From Iris pallida (taxonomy: Eukaryota > Streptophyta > Magnoliopsida > Asparagales > Iridaceae): a stretch of DNA of 64,000 nt. A program made the translations under genes and the position numbers. Positions 1 to 12,527 of the stretch are shown in pieces (within the stretch, counting starts at the first letter, position 1; each line of letters opens with the position of its first letter). The DNA is taken from contig JANAVB010005598.1 in NCBI GenBank assembly GCA_029216955.1, positions 827,529 to 891,528 on the forward strand. The letters are read 5' to 3'. The notes under the pieces were generated by a model. It did not search any database, had not been told where the DNA came from, and saw only the letters and a list, made by a program, of their open reading frames with translations.

Positions 1-786
1 ATGCCAATGCTTTTGTCCCTGAGAAATGATTATGGTTCATGAAACACACTGCATACATCACAAGAAATGAGTAGTCATCGTGCATGAAATGAATAGTCTT
101 TTGTATGCTTGAAATGAAAGAAATGATATGTTGGTTTTTCAAAGTATTTTCAAAAGATGTAAACTGACTCTGTGAAATGAACATAGGTAAAAGTAGTAAG
201 ATCACATCACAAGAGATACTTTCTCACTAAATGAATTAGTGACCGTTCAGACAAATGTAGCATTTATTCACAATCACCGGTATGTTGATATACTAACCCA
301 TCATCAGTCTGCACGCAGGTGCAAAACGCATCGAGAAGGATACTCTAAAGAGATAGCCCAAACCTCATCTTCAGGAGCCAGAAATCAGAAAATATGCCAA
401 AAGATGGATATCTGTATGCAAAGAGTTGGTTTTGTATATAAAGGGATGTAATATATGGAACGGGATCATTGTAATCTGTAAAGTTCTGAGAGAATGCAAG
501 TATTGTATCAGAGAGAATTGAGATCTTGTAATCTGTTCAAATGAAATCAATAAAGAGAATTTGTTTGTTGTCATCATTGTGCTCAAATCATATTCTGTAA
601 TGTGTCCGTTGTTGCTTCAAATAATTGTAATTTGTTCTGTTGCGTATTGTCTATCTTTTCTATTTTCTCATTGTATAGGTCTTGGCCTTGTGCAAGCACA
701 ACACGACATCATGCCAAAACAAGGATGAACGGTTCCATAGCATCCGAAACGAGGACGAAAGGACTCTACAGGATCGGGGCATAACA
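1..786 (+). repeat. Gypsy-type element G, 5' LTR (3' part only)
   Basis: Bases 1-786 reappear as a direct repeat at 2351-3165, so they are the downstream part of a 5' LTR whose start lies before the window. By position in the 3' copy, roughly 1.24 kb is missing. The LTR ends in ATAACA and a primer-binding-like site follows at 790-801. It contains a TATA-like box (435-443) and an AATAAA (549-554), the usual LTR promoter and polyadenylation signals. Short ORFs in it are not conserved between the copies. Assignment to gypsy rests on the polypurine-tract style at 1075-1108, not on coding sequence. Confidence 0.85.
435..443 (+). promoter_or_regulatory. TATA-like box in 5' LTR of element G
   Basis: TATATAAAG is kept at the matching place in the 3' LTR (2804-2812). 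An AATAAA lies about 110 bases downstream in both copies (549-554 and 2918-2923). This is the expected order of LTR promoter and polyadenylation signal. Activity is inferred only. Confidence 0.5.
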
Positions 787-1108
787 GAATGGTATCAAAG
801 CAACACGATCCTCTGGCCAATTGTTGATTCGACTGAATTTGAAGATGTTCTCCTGATCGAAATTCCTTGTCTACTTGATATCATCAATGAGATGAACGTT
901 CCATACAATAAGTCTATAAATATTTTTATGATGCCAATATATGTTTTATTGATTAAGATTAAGATGTTTTATAGAACATGAGTTTGATATGATCTGAATT
1001 GAAAGTTTTATCGATTGATGATGGCAAATGATGAGGACTATCACTGCTATGGATATCGTAAGTTTTTCTTTAAGTTTCGAGGATGAAACTTTTTCTCGAT
1101 GGTAATTA
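787..1108 (+). mobile_element. Internal region of element G, non-coding, about 320 bp
   Basis: Between the two LTR copies only about 322 bp remain. This holds the primer binding site and, near its end, a GAGGATGAAAC-type tract (about 1080-1108) like the polypurine tract of plant gypsy elements. There is no gag or pol. With about 2-kb LTRs this is a non-autonomous element that must use proteins supplied by another element. Confidence 0.75.
790..801 (+). other. Primer binding site of element G
   Basis: TGGTATCAAAGC lies three bases after the LTR end. It differs by one base from TGGTATCAGAGC, the common plant LTR-element primer site complementary to the 3' end of initiator tRNA-Met. Confidence 0.75.
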
Positions 1109-3165
1109 TGTAGTGCCTCGCTCCGCGAAGGCACTAGATAAACAGAGAGATCGAATTGCTGGCTCTATAGCAGAAGACGATTGATCTGGGTGAGTGGACA
1201 AAGACTCATTTTATGATTCACTTATGCCTATTAAGAATCTAAGTTTTTGATTAAATGCTATTGTTAATAACAAGATGGTAATCATTGAGTATGTTTATAA
1301 AAGAATTCATATGTTGCTATGCTAAGAACAAGAAAAGAGTTAACCTGTATGCTGAAAAGAATTGTTGCCTGTTAATAATAAATGATATGACACCTGTCAT
1401 GCTAAAGTTAGATTGTTGCCTGATAGTAAGAAATGAATGTTGCCTTTATCAAGAGAACCTTGCCATGCTAATAACAAGAGAAATGGAGATGATTTCATAT
1501 ATCTATCATATGCTATCAAGTATGTTTCAATGCTTAATTATATTGAACTATTAGAAAAGATTGTAATGCTGGATAAATTGCTATTGTATAAGAGTTGCCT
1601 GAAAAGAGATGATACAACTTGTTCGTATAGAGAAAAAAATAGAGCTACTGGCTCGATTATATGAAAAAGAAGAGATAAGATAGAATGTTTGCTGATCGAT
1701 CGGTGAATTGTTAATAAAAAGAGTTAATTAATAGATGTTGCATTCATAGTGTCGGTACGGACAACTTGTGTACAAGGATGTAATCTCTCGAACGATTCCA
1801 GGGTACTGGGATTGCTCGGCCTAGGAGGGAACAGGACACCCTGGGGCTAGAAGTCCCCACGATCATGGAAGGTGTCAGTCTATTAGTGAGATGGGTTATA
1901 ACGCCCCAACTACTAATAATGGGAATACCCGTGGACCATCACGTAGATAGGCGTGGTTTGGTGAAGAGCAGAACCCTGAGCCACAGCTGCTAGTAGGTGT
2001 GCATAGCAGTGCATAGTTGACCCAAAGAGTCATAACTGCTGGTATGCGCATGTACTAGTGCAGAGCTGAGCCTTGAGTCACAGCTGCCAATCGGGTTGCA
2101 TGAGTCGGTAAATGTTTTGCAGAAGAAATATTGGTTATATTATGTTTATGCTAATTCTGGTCTTGTGCAGGGATGGACCGTCGGCTATGGTAAGAATTAC
2201 TGAAAAGTGATACATTTGTTGCTAAGTTTCCTGAACATGAGTTGCTTAAAGAATAAATTGTTGCCAAGAATTGTTATATCCCTTTCAAAGAAAACATATG
2301 ATAATCATGCTTGTAACTGACATTGAGAATGTCTTGAATAAAAGAAAAGAATGCCAATGCTTTTGTCCCTGAGAAATGATTATGGTTCATAAAACACGCT
2401 GCGCACATCACAAGAAATGAGTTGTCGTCGTACATGAAATAAATAGTCCCTTATATGCTTGAAATAAAAGAAATTATATGTTGACTTTTCAAAACTTTTC
2501 AAAGTGTTTTTAAAAGATGTAAACTGACTCTCTGCTACATGAAATGAACATAGGTAAAATTAGCAAGATCACATCTCACAAGAAATGCTTTCTCACTAAA
2601 TGAATTAGTGATCATTTCAGACAAATGTAGCCTTTGTTCATAATCACCAGTATGTTGATATACTGACCCATATCAGTCTACACACAGGTGCCAGACACAT
2701 CGAGAAGGATAGTTCGAAGCGATCGCCCGAACCTCATCCTCAGGAGCCAGAAATCAGAAGAGATGCCAAAAGATGAACATCTGTATGCAAAGAGTTAGTT
2801 TTGTATATAAAGGGATGTAATATATGGAGCGGGATCATTGTAATCTGTAAAGTTCTGAGACAATATAAGCATTATATCAGAGAGAATTGAGAGCTTGTAA
2901 TCTGTTTAAATAAAATCAATAAAGAGAATTTGTTTGTTGTTATTATTGTGTTCAAATCATATTCTGTAATATGTCCGTTGTTGCTTCAAATATCTGCATC
3001 TTGTTCTGCTGCGTATTGTCTATCTTGAATATTTTGTCATTGTACAGGTCTTAGCCTTATGCAAGCACAACTTAGGCTTGCACGACATCACGACCAAGCG
3101 AGGACGAACAGTTCCACAGAGTCCGAAGCGAGGACGAAAGGACTTTACGGGATCGGGGCGTGACA
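1109..3165 (+). repeat. Element G, 3' LTR
   Basis: It starts TGTAGTGCC just after the polypurine tract and ends CGTGACA. Its last 815 bases match the 5' copy at 1-786 with scattered substitutions and small indels. The 1240-1640 part repeats short TTGTTGCC and AATAACAAG words. It has a TATA-like box (2804-2812) and AATAAA (2918-2923). The right flank is CAATA; the matching left target-site copy lies outside the window. Confidence 0.8.
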
Positions 3166-3170
3166 CAATA

Positions 3171-3287
3171 ACCCCGTCATTTAGCCTGTATTCGACCATT
3201 ATATAAATCGTCTTGCACAAGCGCAACCTAGGCTTGTGCGGCATCACGTCCTAGCGGGGACGATCAATTCTGTGTACCGGGACGTGA
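3171..3287 (+). repeat. 3' remnant of a second LTR related to element G
   Basis: This stretch repeats the G LTR ending: CTTGTGC and GCATCAC words, a GGGGACGA segment and a final GGGACGTGACA. It directly follows the 3' LTR of G. Element G therefore probably inserted into, or recombined with, an older LTR of the same family, of which only the end survives here. Confidence 0.6.
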
Positions 3288-3754
3288 CATTGGCGGTAGC
3301 AATAGATTGATATCGATATCGGTTTGTTGGCTCAAGTAATAAAGCCTTTAGTAAAAGTTTTCTTGTTATGACAGGAAGTCGTTTAATCATAGATGATTGG
3401 ACAAGATTTTGCTTTATGATTCTTTACAATTAATAAAAAATCCATAAAAAATAATTGCATGCTTAAAATAAAGTAAGAATATAATTGGAAGAACTTTTAC
3501 TCTATTTTTTAAAGAAAGATAGAATAATTGTTAGACTCCTTATCGTATGATATTGAAAGAAAGAAAGAAAGAATGATACCATGTTCCCTTATCGTATGTT
3601 GTGAAATGGTTGCTATACTTGTTAAAGGAAGACTATTAAATGACGGTTATACTTGTTACATAAAGACAAAACAATTGCATAGACTTTGTATAATATAATA
3701 TCAAATGGATAGAATTGCATGCTCGAGTTCTGTAGACTTTTGATAGGATTGAAA
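3288..3754. other. AT-rich intergenic stretch, no gene seen
   Basis: It contains a short GAAA microsatellite near 3560 and two copies of CTTATCGTATG around it. No coding sequence or transposon end is recognised. Confidence 0.5.
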
Positions 3755-4587
3755 GACTTATATTTGGCGAGTTCCTCCATCTAGAATAGGGATATATGTT
3801 AGTGTTGGATGAGGTTCCCAACCTATGTGAGAATAACCTGGAGTGCGAAGAGCATCATTCATATATCGGAGAAGCTCTGAGTCGAAAGCGATGAAGGAGG
3901 CTTGATTTGAGCACGTATTGGAGCTATTGAAAAATGCAGTATCATAGTCAGCGGTATACCGCAATATACCGATTTGATAGATTTTTGCTCTAGAATTGTT
4001 CTGACATGAAGTTGGCAATTTTTTGGTATGCCGATGGTATATAGGTGTCGAAATTGAACGCCAAATTTGGATGTTTTATTAACACCGTTGGATCGTGACC
4101 AACGATCTAGATTGTTTTGGGATCAAAATATTTTAAACAGGTGTTTTCTAACTTTATTTAATAATCATCTTAATTAGAAAGATCAAAAAGAGAGAGTTTT
4201 ATCATATGTTGCAACTTTCTAAAGAGAGGAAGAGAGTTATTCAAAATTTCGAGGGTTGATTCGAAAAAAGATCGTTTTAAGGATTTCTTCAATTATTTTT
4301 TTTTCGTCATCTTGCCTTCGATAATATCTTTTATACTCATTATAATCTACATGTGAATCAAGGAGGAGTTTGTAAGAAATTAGTATATCTTTTTATTCTA
4401 ATTAATGGAGGCTTTTTCGGGTTGGACTCCGATCGTCCTATAATTTTCTCCGTCAAAATTTTTCACGTAAAATTCTTAGTATGTATTTTTATTGTTCTTT
4501 TGACACATTTGGTTTGTGTGATTTTTTTTGTTCTTATCAAGTTCTTTGCCGGTTTGGAAGAATGATTTCCATATTTTGTTCCCAACA
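3755..4587 (+). mobile_element. Truncated copia element: end of internal region plus 3' LTR
   Basis: Bases about 3766-3802 resemble the end of the copia D polyprotein and its polypurine tract (GCGAGTTCCTCCATCTAG here against ACGAGTTCCTCCACCTAG near 27870). The LTR runs 3803-4587, from TGTTGG to CCCAACA. It shares the start region and the GGTTGGACTCCGATCGTCC block with the D LTRs. The flanks GTTAG and TTCTT do not match, so this is a truncated 3' end rather than a solo LTR. Confidence 0.75.
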
Positions 4588-4818
4588 TTCTTGCTTTCCA
4601 AATCATTACTGTGTGCTTCATTATACACCTTGTCATTCAGTTCACTGTTTATTATATGAAGGTATTAGTATTGCCCATATATTGGAAAGCCATACAAGAA
4701 GGTTCAACTGTGCATATATAACAGGTGCAGTGTATATATATATGCATATATATAAAAAGGAGGCTTGAAAATGAGAGTTGAGTTTAAATATTATGGTTGC
4801 TCCTAAAAACTTCATTCT

Positions 4819-5041
4819 TATTATAAAGCAAAGAGATGAAGATAGAAAAATGGAAGAAATTGCTTCTTCATTCACTTATCCCAATCACCTTGAGAAGAGC
4901 CCTTTATATAGGTTACAATAATTTAGAGTAGAAATGTCAAAAGACATAGGTAATGGATAACCAAAAGTTATAGTTTAGGATAACCAAAAGACATAGGTTA
5001 TGTAGACCAAATAATAATATAAATTATCAATATTTACAACA
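4819..5041 (-). repeat. Copia E 3' LTR
   Basis: 223 bp, about nine-tenths alike to 11761-11980 by eye. It is shared in particular over the GAAGATAGAAAAATG segment, the TTTATATAGG TATA-like segment and the TATGTAGACCAAATAAT segment. On the minus strand it begins TGTTGTAAATATT. Confidence 0.88.
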
Positions 5042-5392
5042 CCCCCTTGGATATTCAATATTAATTAGTTGGTGGTGTATGCGCATTTGTTACCTCGTTA
5101 AAACCTTACTAAGAAAAATACAGTAAAAAAAAGAATCTTACTCAAGGAAAAAGAGTACAACGCACAAAGCTCAAAAATATTCTTCACGAGTCATACTCTC
5201 CCTCGATATAATGGATTTGCTTGACTTTGATCACTTTCGTCCTTTGGAGCTTATGCACATAAAATACTTTTGGCGGAAGGTGCTTATTCGATTTCCTTTG
5301 ATAAATCTTTCTCGGACTTGTGCAATGCAAGTCGTATTGTCTTTGAATATTATTCTAGAATCATTTGTCACTGTGGGTAGTTGAGAATTTAC

Positions 5393-8300
5393 TCATATAT
5401 GATGAATGATCGATCGGAACCACACACTTTCTCTCGTTGCTTCGTGTAATGCAATTAATTCTGCATAGTTAGAGAAAGTTGCTACTGAACCTTGACTTGT
5501 TGATCGCCAAGATATAGTTGTATGGTTATTAATAAACACACTACCGGTTTGGGAGCAACCTTTATGAGGGTCAGAAAGATATTTGAGTATGCACAATCAA
5601 CTAGACAATAATTGTTAGTAGAATCACATGAATAAAATAATCTCATGTAAGTTGTTCCACAAAAATATCTCAATATGTGTTTAACTTCATTCCAATGTCT
5701 AATTGTAGGTGGCAAACTATATCTAGATAATAAATTAATAGAAAATGTAACATCTGGTCTTGTACATTGGCTAAATAATAGTAGTGCTCCAATAGCACTT
5801 AAATACGGCATTTCAGGACGAAGAACTTTTTCATCTTCTCTCTTTGGTCGGAATGGATCTTTATCCAAATTCATCATGCGTACAACCATAGGTGTACTTA
5901 GTGGATGTGCTTTTTCCATTATGAATCTTTTCAAAATTCTTTCAATATATCGGGATTGATGCACTAACATTCCACTGGAACTTCGTTCTATTTGTAAACC
6001 GAGACAGAGCTTTGTTTTTCCTAAGTCTTCTATTTCAAATTCATTCTTAAAGTAGTTTACAGTTTTCTCCAATTCTGTAGGAGACCTGATCAGGTTTATA
6101 TCATACATATATATTCCTACTATAGAGAATCCATTCTTGGATTTCTTAATAAAGATACATGGGTAGATTTTACCACTTTGTACCATTACTTAGTCAAATA
6201 TATAATAAGACGATTATAAATACCATATTCTTTTGGACTATTTCAACCCATACAATGTTCATCTAAGTTTAATTGAATACATGCCCTTTGACTTAGTCTC
6301 TGGCATTGTAAATTCTTCTAAAAATTTTATATAGACGTCAGTATCTAAGTCTCCATACAATATGCAGTTACAACATCCATAAGTCTCATATCAACTGCGA
6401 GACTGATTAGATATCTAAAAATAATGGCGTCCAAAACTGGAGAGCATGTCTTAACATAGTCAATTCCAAGTCTTTGAGAGACACCTTATGCTACAAGTCG
6501 GACTTTGTATCTTTCAACTTTGTTTCTCTCATTTTGTTTTCTCACCGAACACCCATTTAAAACCAACATGGTTTATGTCCTTTGGTGTTTCCACTATTTG
6601 ACAAAATACACCACGTATTTCTAAAAATTTTAATTCTGCTTGAATAGCATATTTTCAGATTGGCAAATCTTTTCGTTGCCGATATTCATTTATACTATGT
6701 GGTTCATTTTCACAACCATCATCGTCCTTTGATATTTTAGTAGCTACTGTATAGCTAAATATGTCATTGATGACAAGTGTTTTTCTATTTCACAATTCAC
6801 CTGAACATGCATGAAATATCGAGATCTTTTCATTTTTAGGTACATGTGCCTCTCTAGAGGCATCCATAGGAATTTCAGTGAATTTGGAAATATGCACATC
6901 TTCATTATTTATTTTTTGAGTTCCAGCCACTATTGTGCTTTTATCAGGACAAGAAGTTTCATTAGCTCTCCTCTTTCTAGGAGCATTATCCTTGGAACCT
7001 ATAGGCCTACCACACTTTTGACATGTAGTAGTAGATTCAATTGCTGCCTTGTTTGGATTTTGTCTAATTAGAATAATAATTATAGCCGGCACATTCATAG
7101 CTGGTACACATGATCTAGTTACATTTACGGCATCATTAAATGTATCAGGTAATTGATTTGCAATTTCTTGTAAATACATCATTATCCCTATCTCATAATC
7201 ACATTGTGGAGTTCTTGAATGTTGATTAGATAGAGTAGGCGTAATCTATGTCAATTCACGTTGTTCATTAGCAATGGTTTGTTCTATATGAACAATTTAT
7301 TGTTTACCTTCCCCTAATGGCGGGAAGACTCTCTCATCAAATTGGCAATCATCAAATCTTGTAGTAAAGACATCACCAGTCATTGGTTTTAAATACCTTA
7401 TTATGGAAAAAAACACCAAAAACTAGTGTATATTCCCAAACATCATTAGGGACTCATCTTAGTTCTTTTGGAAGATGAAATTTCGAATATTTTGCACATC
7501 CAATTTTTCTCAAATATGAAAAAATTGGCTATTTACCACTAAAGTTGTATGGATGAAAAATATAGTTGTCAGTCAGTCTAAATTTAACTAGAGATACAGC
7601 ATGTAAAATAGCATATCCTCAAGCCTCAATTGGCAAACTAGATTGTATTAGTAGATGTCTAGCTATAAGTTGGAGATGTTCAATAAATGACTCAGCTAAC
7701 ATATTTTGTATGTGCGTATAGGGAACATGATGCTCTACCTCAATCCCTAATGATGTACAATAATCATCAAAAACTTGTGAGATAAATTTTGCGGCATTAT
7801 TAAGTCTTATTTATTTAATCATGTTACCAGGAAACTGAGGTCTAAGTTTAATAATTTTTGGACCAAATGACGAAAAATACAAGATTTTAGTAGACAATAG
7901 GCAAACATATGACCACCTAGTAGATGCATCTATGAGTATTATAAAATATCTAAAAGAACCACTAGCAGGGTGAATAGGACCACAAATGTCTTCTTGTATT
8001 CTTTGCAAGAAATTAGGAGACTCATTCTTAACAATTAAAAAAATGGTATAGTTATAAACTTTTCTTGTGACAAAGAACACATAGGTGATTCTTCGGTAAG
8101 TCAAGATCGTGATTTTTGAATAAATGTCCACAAGAATTATCAATGATCCGATTGAACATAGTTTGTCTGGATGATCCAAAGGGTCATGTCAAATACTATA
8201 TAAGACATGATCATTGGCTTTATATTTTGCCACATTCATATTAGATTCAATTATACCAATGGTGGTGTAATACAAATCCACCGAAAGACAAGAGAATTCT

Positions 8301-8791
8301 TCTAATTGGAATCTTTTTCTCCCAACATTAGATGTGATTCATAATGTCGCTTTGTTGTTATCATTTCGAGTTTCAATATGGTACTCATTATGCGTATATT
8401 CTTGAAACTTAACAAATTCCTTTTTGGAATAACTTGAATATAACACATTCTGCAAATAGGTTTGAGTACCATTATGTAACATGATGTGTGCTCTTCCAAA
8501 GCCCTCAATTATATGGGCTGACCCAGCTATTGTTGACACTTTATGCATGTCAAATACTAAATTTGGAAAAACTTTTGATTCTTTAAAATCATATGTGTTG
8601 TAGGACATCTACCAAACACATATCCCAGTTATTTTTCTTGGATTCTTTGAATCTGTCATCCTCTCATTGAGTAGCTCGTCATTGCTTAAACCAACGTCCA
8701 TCTTTGTCATATTTATGACAAGCATTACTACTCCTATTTGGTTTACATAAAGAAAAATAAAAAAATTATGAACATATATTCTAGCTAGCAT
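5393..8791 (-). pseudogene. Copia E pol pseudogene (protease, integrase, RT, RNase H pieces)
   Basis: Read on the minus strand it is broken into several frames. At 8339-8608 is protease / pre-integrase sequence (STIAGSAHIIEGFGRAH). At 7811-8179 is the integrase core (DICGPIHPASGSFRYF, then LIDASTRWS). At 6790-7182 is the linker with CGRPIGSKDNAPRKRR. At 5482-6186 is reverse transcriptase, in which the usual YVDD site reads YMYD, so a catalytic aspartate is lost. At 5393-5596 is the RNase H end (SVATFSNYAELIALHEATRE). The family is clear; no functional product is possible. Confidence 0.85.
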
Positions 8792-9003
8792 AAGTATAAT
8801 AAAAAATAATTAAGCATTTCAAATGATAATATAATATTATAGAAATGTGACTCCAAATTTATAATAAAATTTTCAATAAAACAAACTCTCATGGCCTAGG
8901 AATTCCATGATGGAAACGAGAAATAAAATATGACTTCAAATGCAAATAGTTTATAAGTACTTAAAATAAAACATAAATTGACCATGTGCTCATTCAATGG
9001 AAG

Positions 9004-10092
9004 CAGTGCCGTACTTTTGATCTTGAGGCCTGAGGCGAGCTGTAAATGTGGTGCCCTTAAAACTTAATATTCATATTATAATATTTTTCACCGACACGAT
9101 AGTATTTTCAAACCAAGATTCAAGAAATAAAACAATAAACAAAATTAATAGCCAAAAGAATATATGTTATAATGAACTACTAATAAAACTAAAGATGTTC
9201 CAAACCCAAAAAAATAAAAATGATGTTCCATACAAATAAATAAAAAAGAAATCTAATAATTTTTTGAATAGTTCATAATGGTAATAACAATAAAAAATTT
9301 TGGCCCATCAAACGCTTCCTCAAGGCATCACATAGTTACTTAAATATTACTAGTACTGATTAAGTTTGCATAATCAAATTTTTTAATCATTTTTTTCTCG
9401 ATGGATAACATAGCCAAGCCATTAATAGCTATATGCATTAGCAGGAACACATTTTTAATAAATTATAAGTCAACCGTAAATAAGTCAATGAGTAGATCAT
9501 CGAAATAATTATACCACGATCTAAGTTATTGCAACTTATGTACTTGCCATGTCATATAAATAAAAAATTTCTATGAATAGATTTAAAATCTTTTGCAAAT
9601 AAAATATAAAATTGAATTCAACAACAATTTATATTATTATATATATATTAATAAACAAAACTCACATGTGGATTTGGAAAGGGAACTTAGGGTAGGGTAG
9701 AACTCGACTGGTTCTTAATCTTGCAAATAAAATGCTTCAAAGAATCAAAGCTCATCCTTCTTCATCTTTGTCGCGCCATATAAAACACATAAACAATGAG
9801 AAAACACATAAATAAATTATTCTGTCGGCCACAGGAAAGGGAACTCGGTACTTGGCTCTTTTTAAATAACCTAAAAAATATTCTTGGTAACTAAATTTAG
9901 ACGTGGGCCACCCATGCTTCTAAATTAATAAACAATATCTTCTCTCTACCATTGAGCGGCGGGGCTGTACAGTAGTTGCATTTTAACATTAGTCGTGCCA
10001 TAATACTCTAACACATACTTTAAAAAATGGGCCCTCTAATATATGGGGCCTGAGGCAACTGCCTCACAGGCTTCCCATTAAGTCCGGGCCTG
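9004..10092. mobile_element. Non-autonomous hAT element inside copia E
   Basis: The 1,089-bp insertion has an exact 8-bp TSD AATGGAAG (8996-9003 and 10093-10100). Its ends are CAGTGCCG and CGGGCCTG, so the inverted ends both read CAG.GCC, as in hAT elements. Near the ends GGCCTGAGGC and GCCTGAGGC recur. The interior is AT-rich with no transposase, so it depends on an external hAT transposase. Confidence 0.85.
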
Positions 10093-10099
10093 AATGGAA

Positions 10100-10963
10100 G
10101 GTAGATTTTCAAGCATCTCCTCAAATTGTTCATTTGTAACTTAATTCCCATTTTGGTTCTCAAAATCGGATCAAAACAATTCTGATTTGCTTTATTTTGA
10201 GAAATAGAATTCCCTTTAGAGTGTTCTGTCCACTTGTTCCATTATTATTTTATGAAACACTGCTTCCACCTATGTAAGGTTGATAACCATGACCATATCT
10301 TTCATAATTTTTCTTTCATTCCCTCTCTCACGTCCTCCACCACGACCTCTACTAATTCCAAAATTGTTGGCATTTGTCTCAAGAATTGCCATTGACCAAG
10401 TTGGTCTAGAGTGGTGATTTGTTATGAGAACATTTTTATTTGCCTCTGCTAAAAGGAGACAAGTCAACAGTTTAGAGTATTTTGTGAAATATTCTTCACG
10501 ATATTATTACCGAAAAAGCACATCACTTGTATAAAAACGGAGAGAATTATTTCAATTATTTGAGTCTTTATTACTTTTTCTCCACACAATCTAAGACGAA
10601 AAACAATATTAAACAAAACGGAATTATATTCTTTAACATTTTTATAGTCATGGTATCTTAGATTCAACCATTCACTTTGAGCAATCAGAATGATTACCAT
10701 CCTCGGTAGTCAAATCTATCGAGATGTCCATAAATTCAATGGATCATCCTCACATAGAACTTTGTCTTTAGACCATCATGAAGATGAAGTCGTAGAAAAA
10801 TTAAAGCCTTGACCTTAGCTTCAGAAGCTTTTTTATTTTATTTTTTAATAGTACCATCAAACTTGTTGGACTACAATTGCAACTTTACATCCAATTGCTA
10901 TGATAAATAATTATCTCTGCTCATATCAAGAGCTTTGTATTCAAGCTTTGTAAGACTCGACAT
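10100..10963 (-). pseudogene. Copia E gag pseudogene
   Basis: The minus-strand start codon is at 10961-10963. The product opens MSSLTKLEYKALDMS, typical of a copia gag, and soon meets stops. Further on come AQSEWLNLRYHDYKNVKEYN (10464-10700) and LLLAEANKNVLITNHHSRPT (10270-10467), both known copia gag motifs, followed by an RGRGGGRERG basic stretch. At least one frame change separates these pieces. Gag would form the virus-like particle; this copy cannot. Confidence 0.8.
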
Positions 10964-11045
10964 CTGTATGGTAGAAAATAATTATATTAGATGTAAACTA
11001 ATTTAAATAATAAAATTAATAAGCGCTTTTAATATTACAAAACTT

Positions 11046-11230
11046 CACATATGCTACAATGTGATGAAAGGTTATCAAAGAATATATCTTATGTGAATCA
11101 CATATACGACAATGTTGTAAACGCTATCAAAGAATATTATATTTCATGTGTATCACATATGCAACAATGTGATAAAATGTTATCAAAGAATATTATGTTT
11201 TATGTGTATCACATATACAATAAGGTGATC
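11046..11230. repeat. 53-56-bp tandem repeat in copia E leader
   Basis: Units start at 11046, 11099, 11154 and (partial) 11210, each opening CACATAT and containing TATCAAAGAATAT. They lie between the 5' LTR and gag of element E, in the transcribed leader. Confidence 0.8.
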
Positions 11231-11706
11231 ATTATATAATAATATATTTTGGGTACTTTTTTTTTAATTCGATTCAAATGTGCAACAATTGAAAGTAGTA
11301 CATTGTAGAATTCAAATAAATAAAATAATAGAAATAAAAAATTCACATAAAATAATGTAATTAACTAATTAAAAAAAATTTAAGATATTCTAGATTAATT
11401 TCGTAGTTCATACGAAAAAATATAGAAATAAAATTTGTACATAGTCTTAAACAGATTATCATAAATTTTCTATTTTGAATGAAATTGTGAACATGTTCAA
11501 TACAAGTTTAGATTTACAACTAAAACATGAAGTAGAATTAGAAAACTTACATTCTAATCGATCTATAAACACATAAATCAAACATGTATTTAATTTTACT
11601 AAAACATGCATGTGTCTAAGTATAGAAGATTAGACTTACCTCTTCAATATAAGTGATTTCTACATTTCTTTCCTTAAGAGAACTCTTTTTTCCTTATGTA
11701 AAATAT

Positions 11707-11719
11707 NNNNNNNNNNNNN
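11707..11719. other. Assembly gap, 13 N
   Basis: Unknown bases lie in the leader of copia E close to its 5' LTR. The true length may differ from 13. Confidence 0.99.
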
Positions 11720-11760
11720 TTATCCCTTATTCTATTTACTAGAGCATCATGTTGATAACG

Positions 11761-11980
11761 TATTATAAAACAAAAAGATGTAGATAGAAAAATGAAAGAA
11801 GTTGTTTCTTTATTCACTTATCTCAATCATCTTGAGAAGTGCCCTTTATATAGGCTTACAACAATTAAGAGATGAAATGTCAAATACATATGTTATGGAT
11901 AATCAAAAGTTATAGACTATTACCAAAAAATATAGATTATGTAGACCAAATAATCATGCGAACTATCCATATTTAAAACA
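11761..11980 (-). repeat. Copia E 5' LTR
   Basis: 220 bp, the partner of 4819-5041. On the minus strand it begins TGTTTTAAATATGG and ends TATAATA. The neighbouring sequence at 11743-11760 fits a copia primer site. The right flank ATTCT completes the TSD. Confidence 0.88.
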
Positions 11981-12003
11981 ATTCTTAGTGTTATAAGAAT
12001 TTA

Positions 12004-12344
12004 GACTGTGTTTGATTGACTTTTTTTTCCATAAAAAATATTTTCATCACAAATTTTCCACCAATTGTAGTATTTGATAGCTTATATTTTCCATGAAATA
12101 ATTTTTCAAAGAACTATCATTTTGCATAATTTCTTCTAAGAAGGTGGAAAATGAAACTTGTCCAACCCTAGGAAAATATATTTTTCATAAAAATAACTAT
12201 TTTCGTGAAAAATAATCACAATCAAATACCCAAATTAAATTTTCCATTGAATATTTTAAAATTACATGAAATTTTTTTCCTTGAAAAATAATTCCATAAA
12301 ATTAATTTTTTTCACATATTTTTCACCTTGCAATCAAACACACC
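12004..12344. mobile_element. Tourist-like MITE (PIF/Harbinger type)
   Basis: 341 bp flanked by TTA on both sides (12001-12003, 12345-12347). The ends are inverted repeats around TGTGTTTGATTG and CAATCAAACACA. The interior is AT-rich and rich in GGAAAAT / ATTTTCC words, with no ORF. A 3-bp TTA/TAA TSD with such ends is typical of PIF/Harbinger MITEs; superfamily is inferred. Confidence 0.75.
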
Positions 12345-12527
12345 TTAGTTAAATTCATCACTGAGTTTTGTGTAACAATTTTATTTTTCCTTCTTGACAA
12401 TTATCACTAAAATAATAAGTTTTCTTAACAATTTATTGTTCATTGAAATTTATACACATAAGCCATAGATCTATGTAGTACAAACACTCTACTTGAAGCA
12501 TTCAGTAGAAGCAAATAAAAAATGTTT

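Larger units (their letters stand above)
4819..11980 (-). mobile_element. Ty1/copia element E, complete but decayed, minus strand
   Basis: Two LTRs of about 220 bp (4819-5041 and 11761-11980) flank a degenerate gag-pol read on the minus strand. The 5-bp TSD ATTCT is intact at 4814-4818 and 11981-11985. On the minus strand a G-rich polypurine tract abuts the 3' LTR (CCCCCTTGG at 5042-5050). A GTTATCAACATGATGCTC-type primer site lies beside the 5' LTR. Order on the minus strand: gag, protease, integrase, reverse transcriptase, RNase H, as in copia. Frameshifts and stops throughout make it inactive. An hAT element interrupts it at 9004-10092. Confidence 0.9.
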
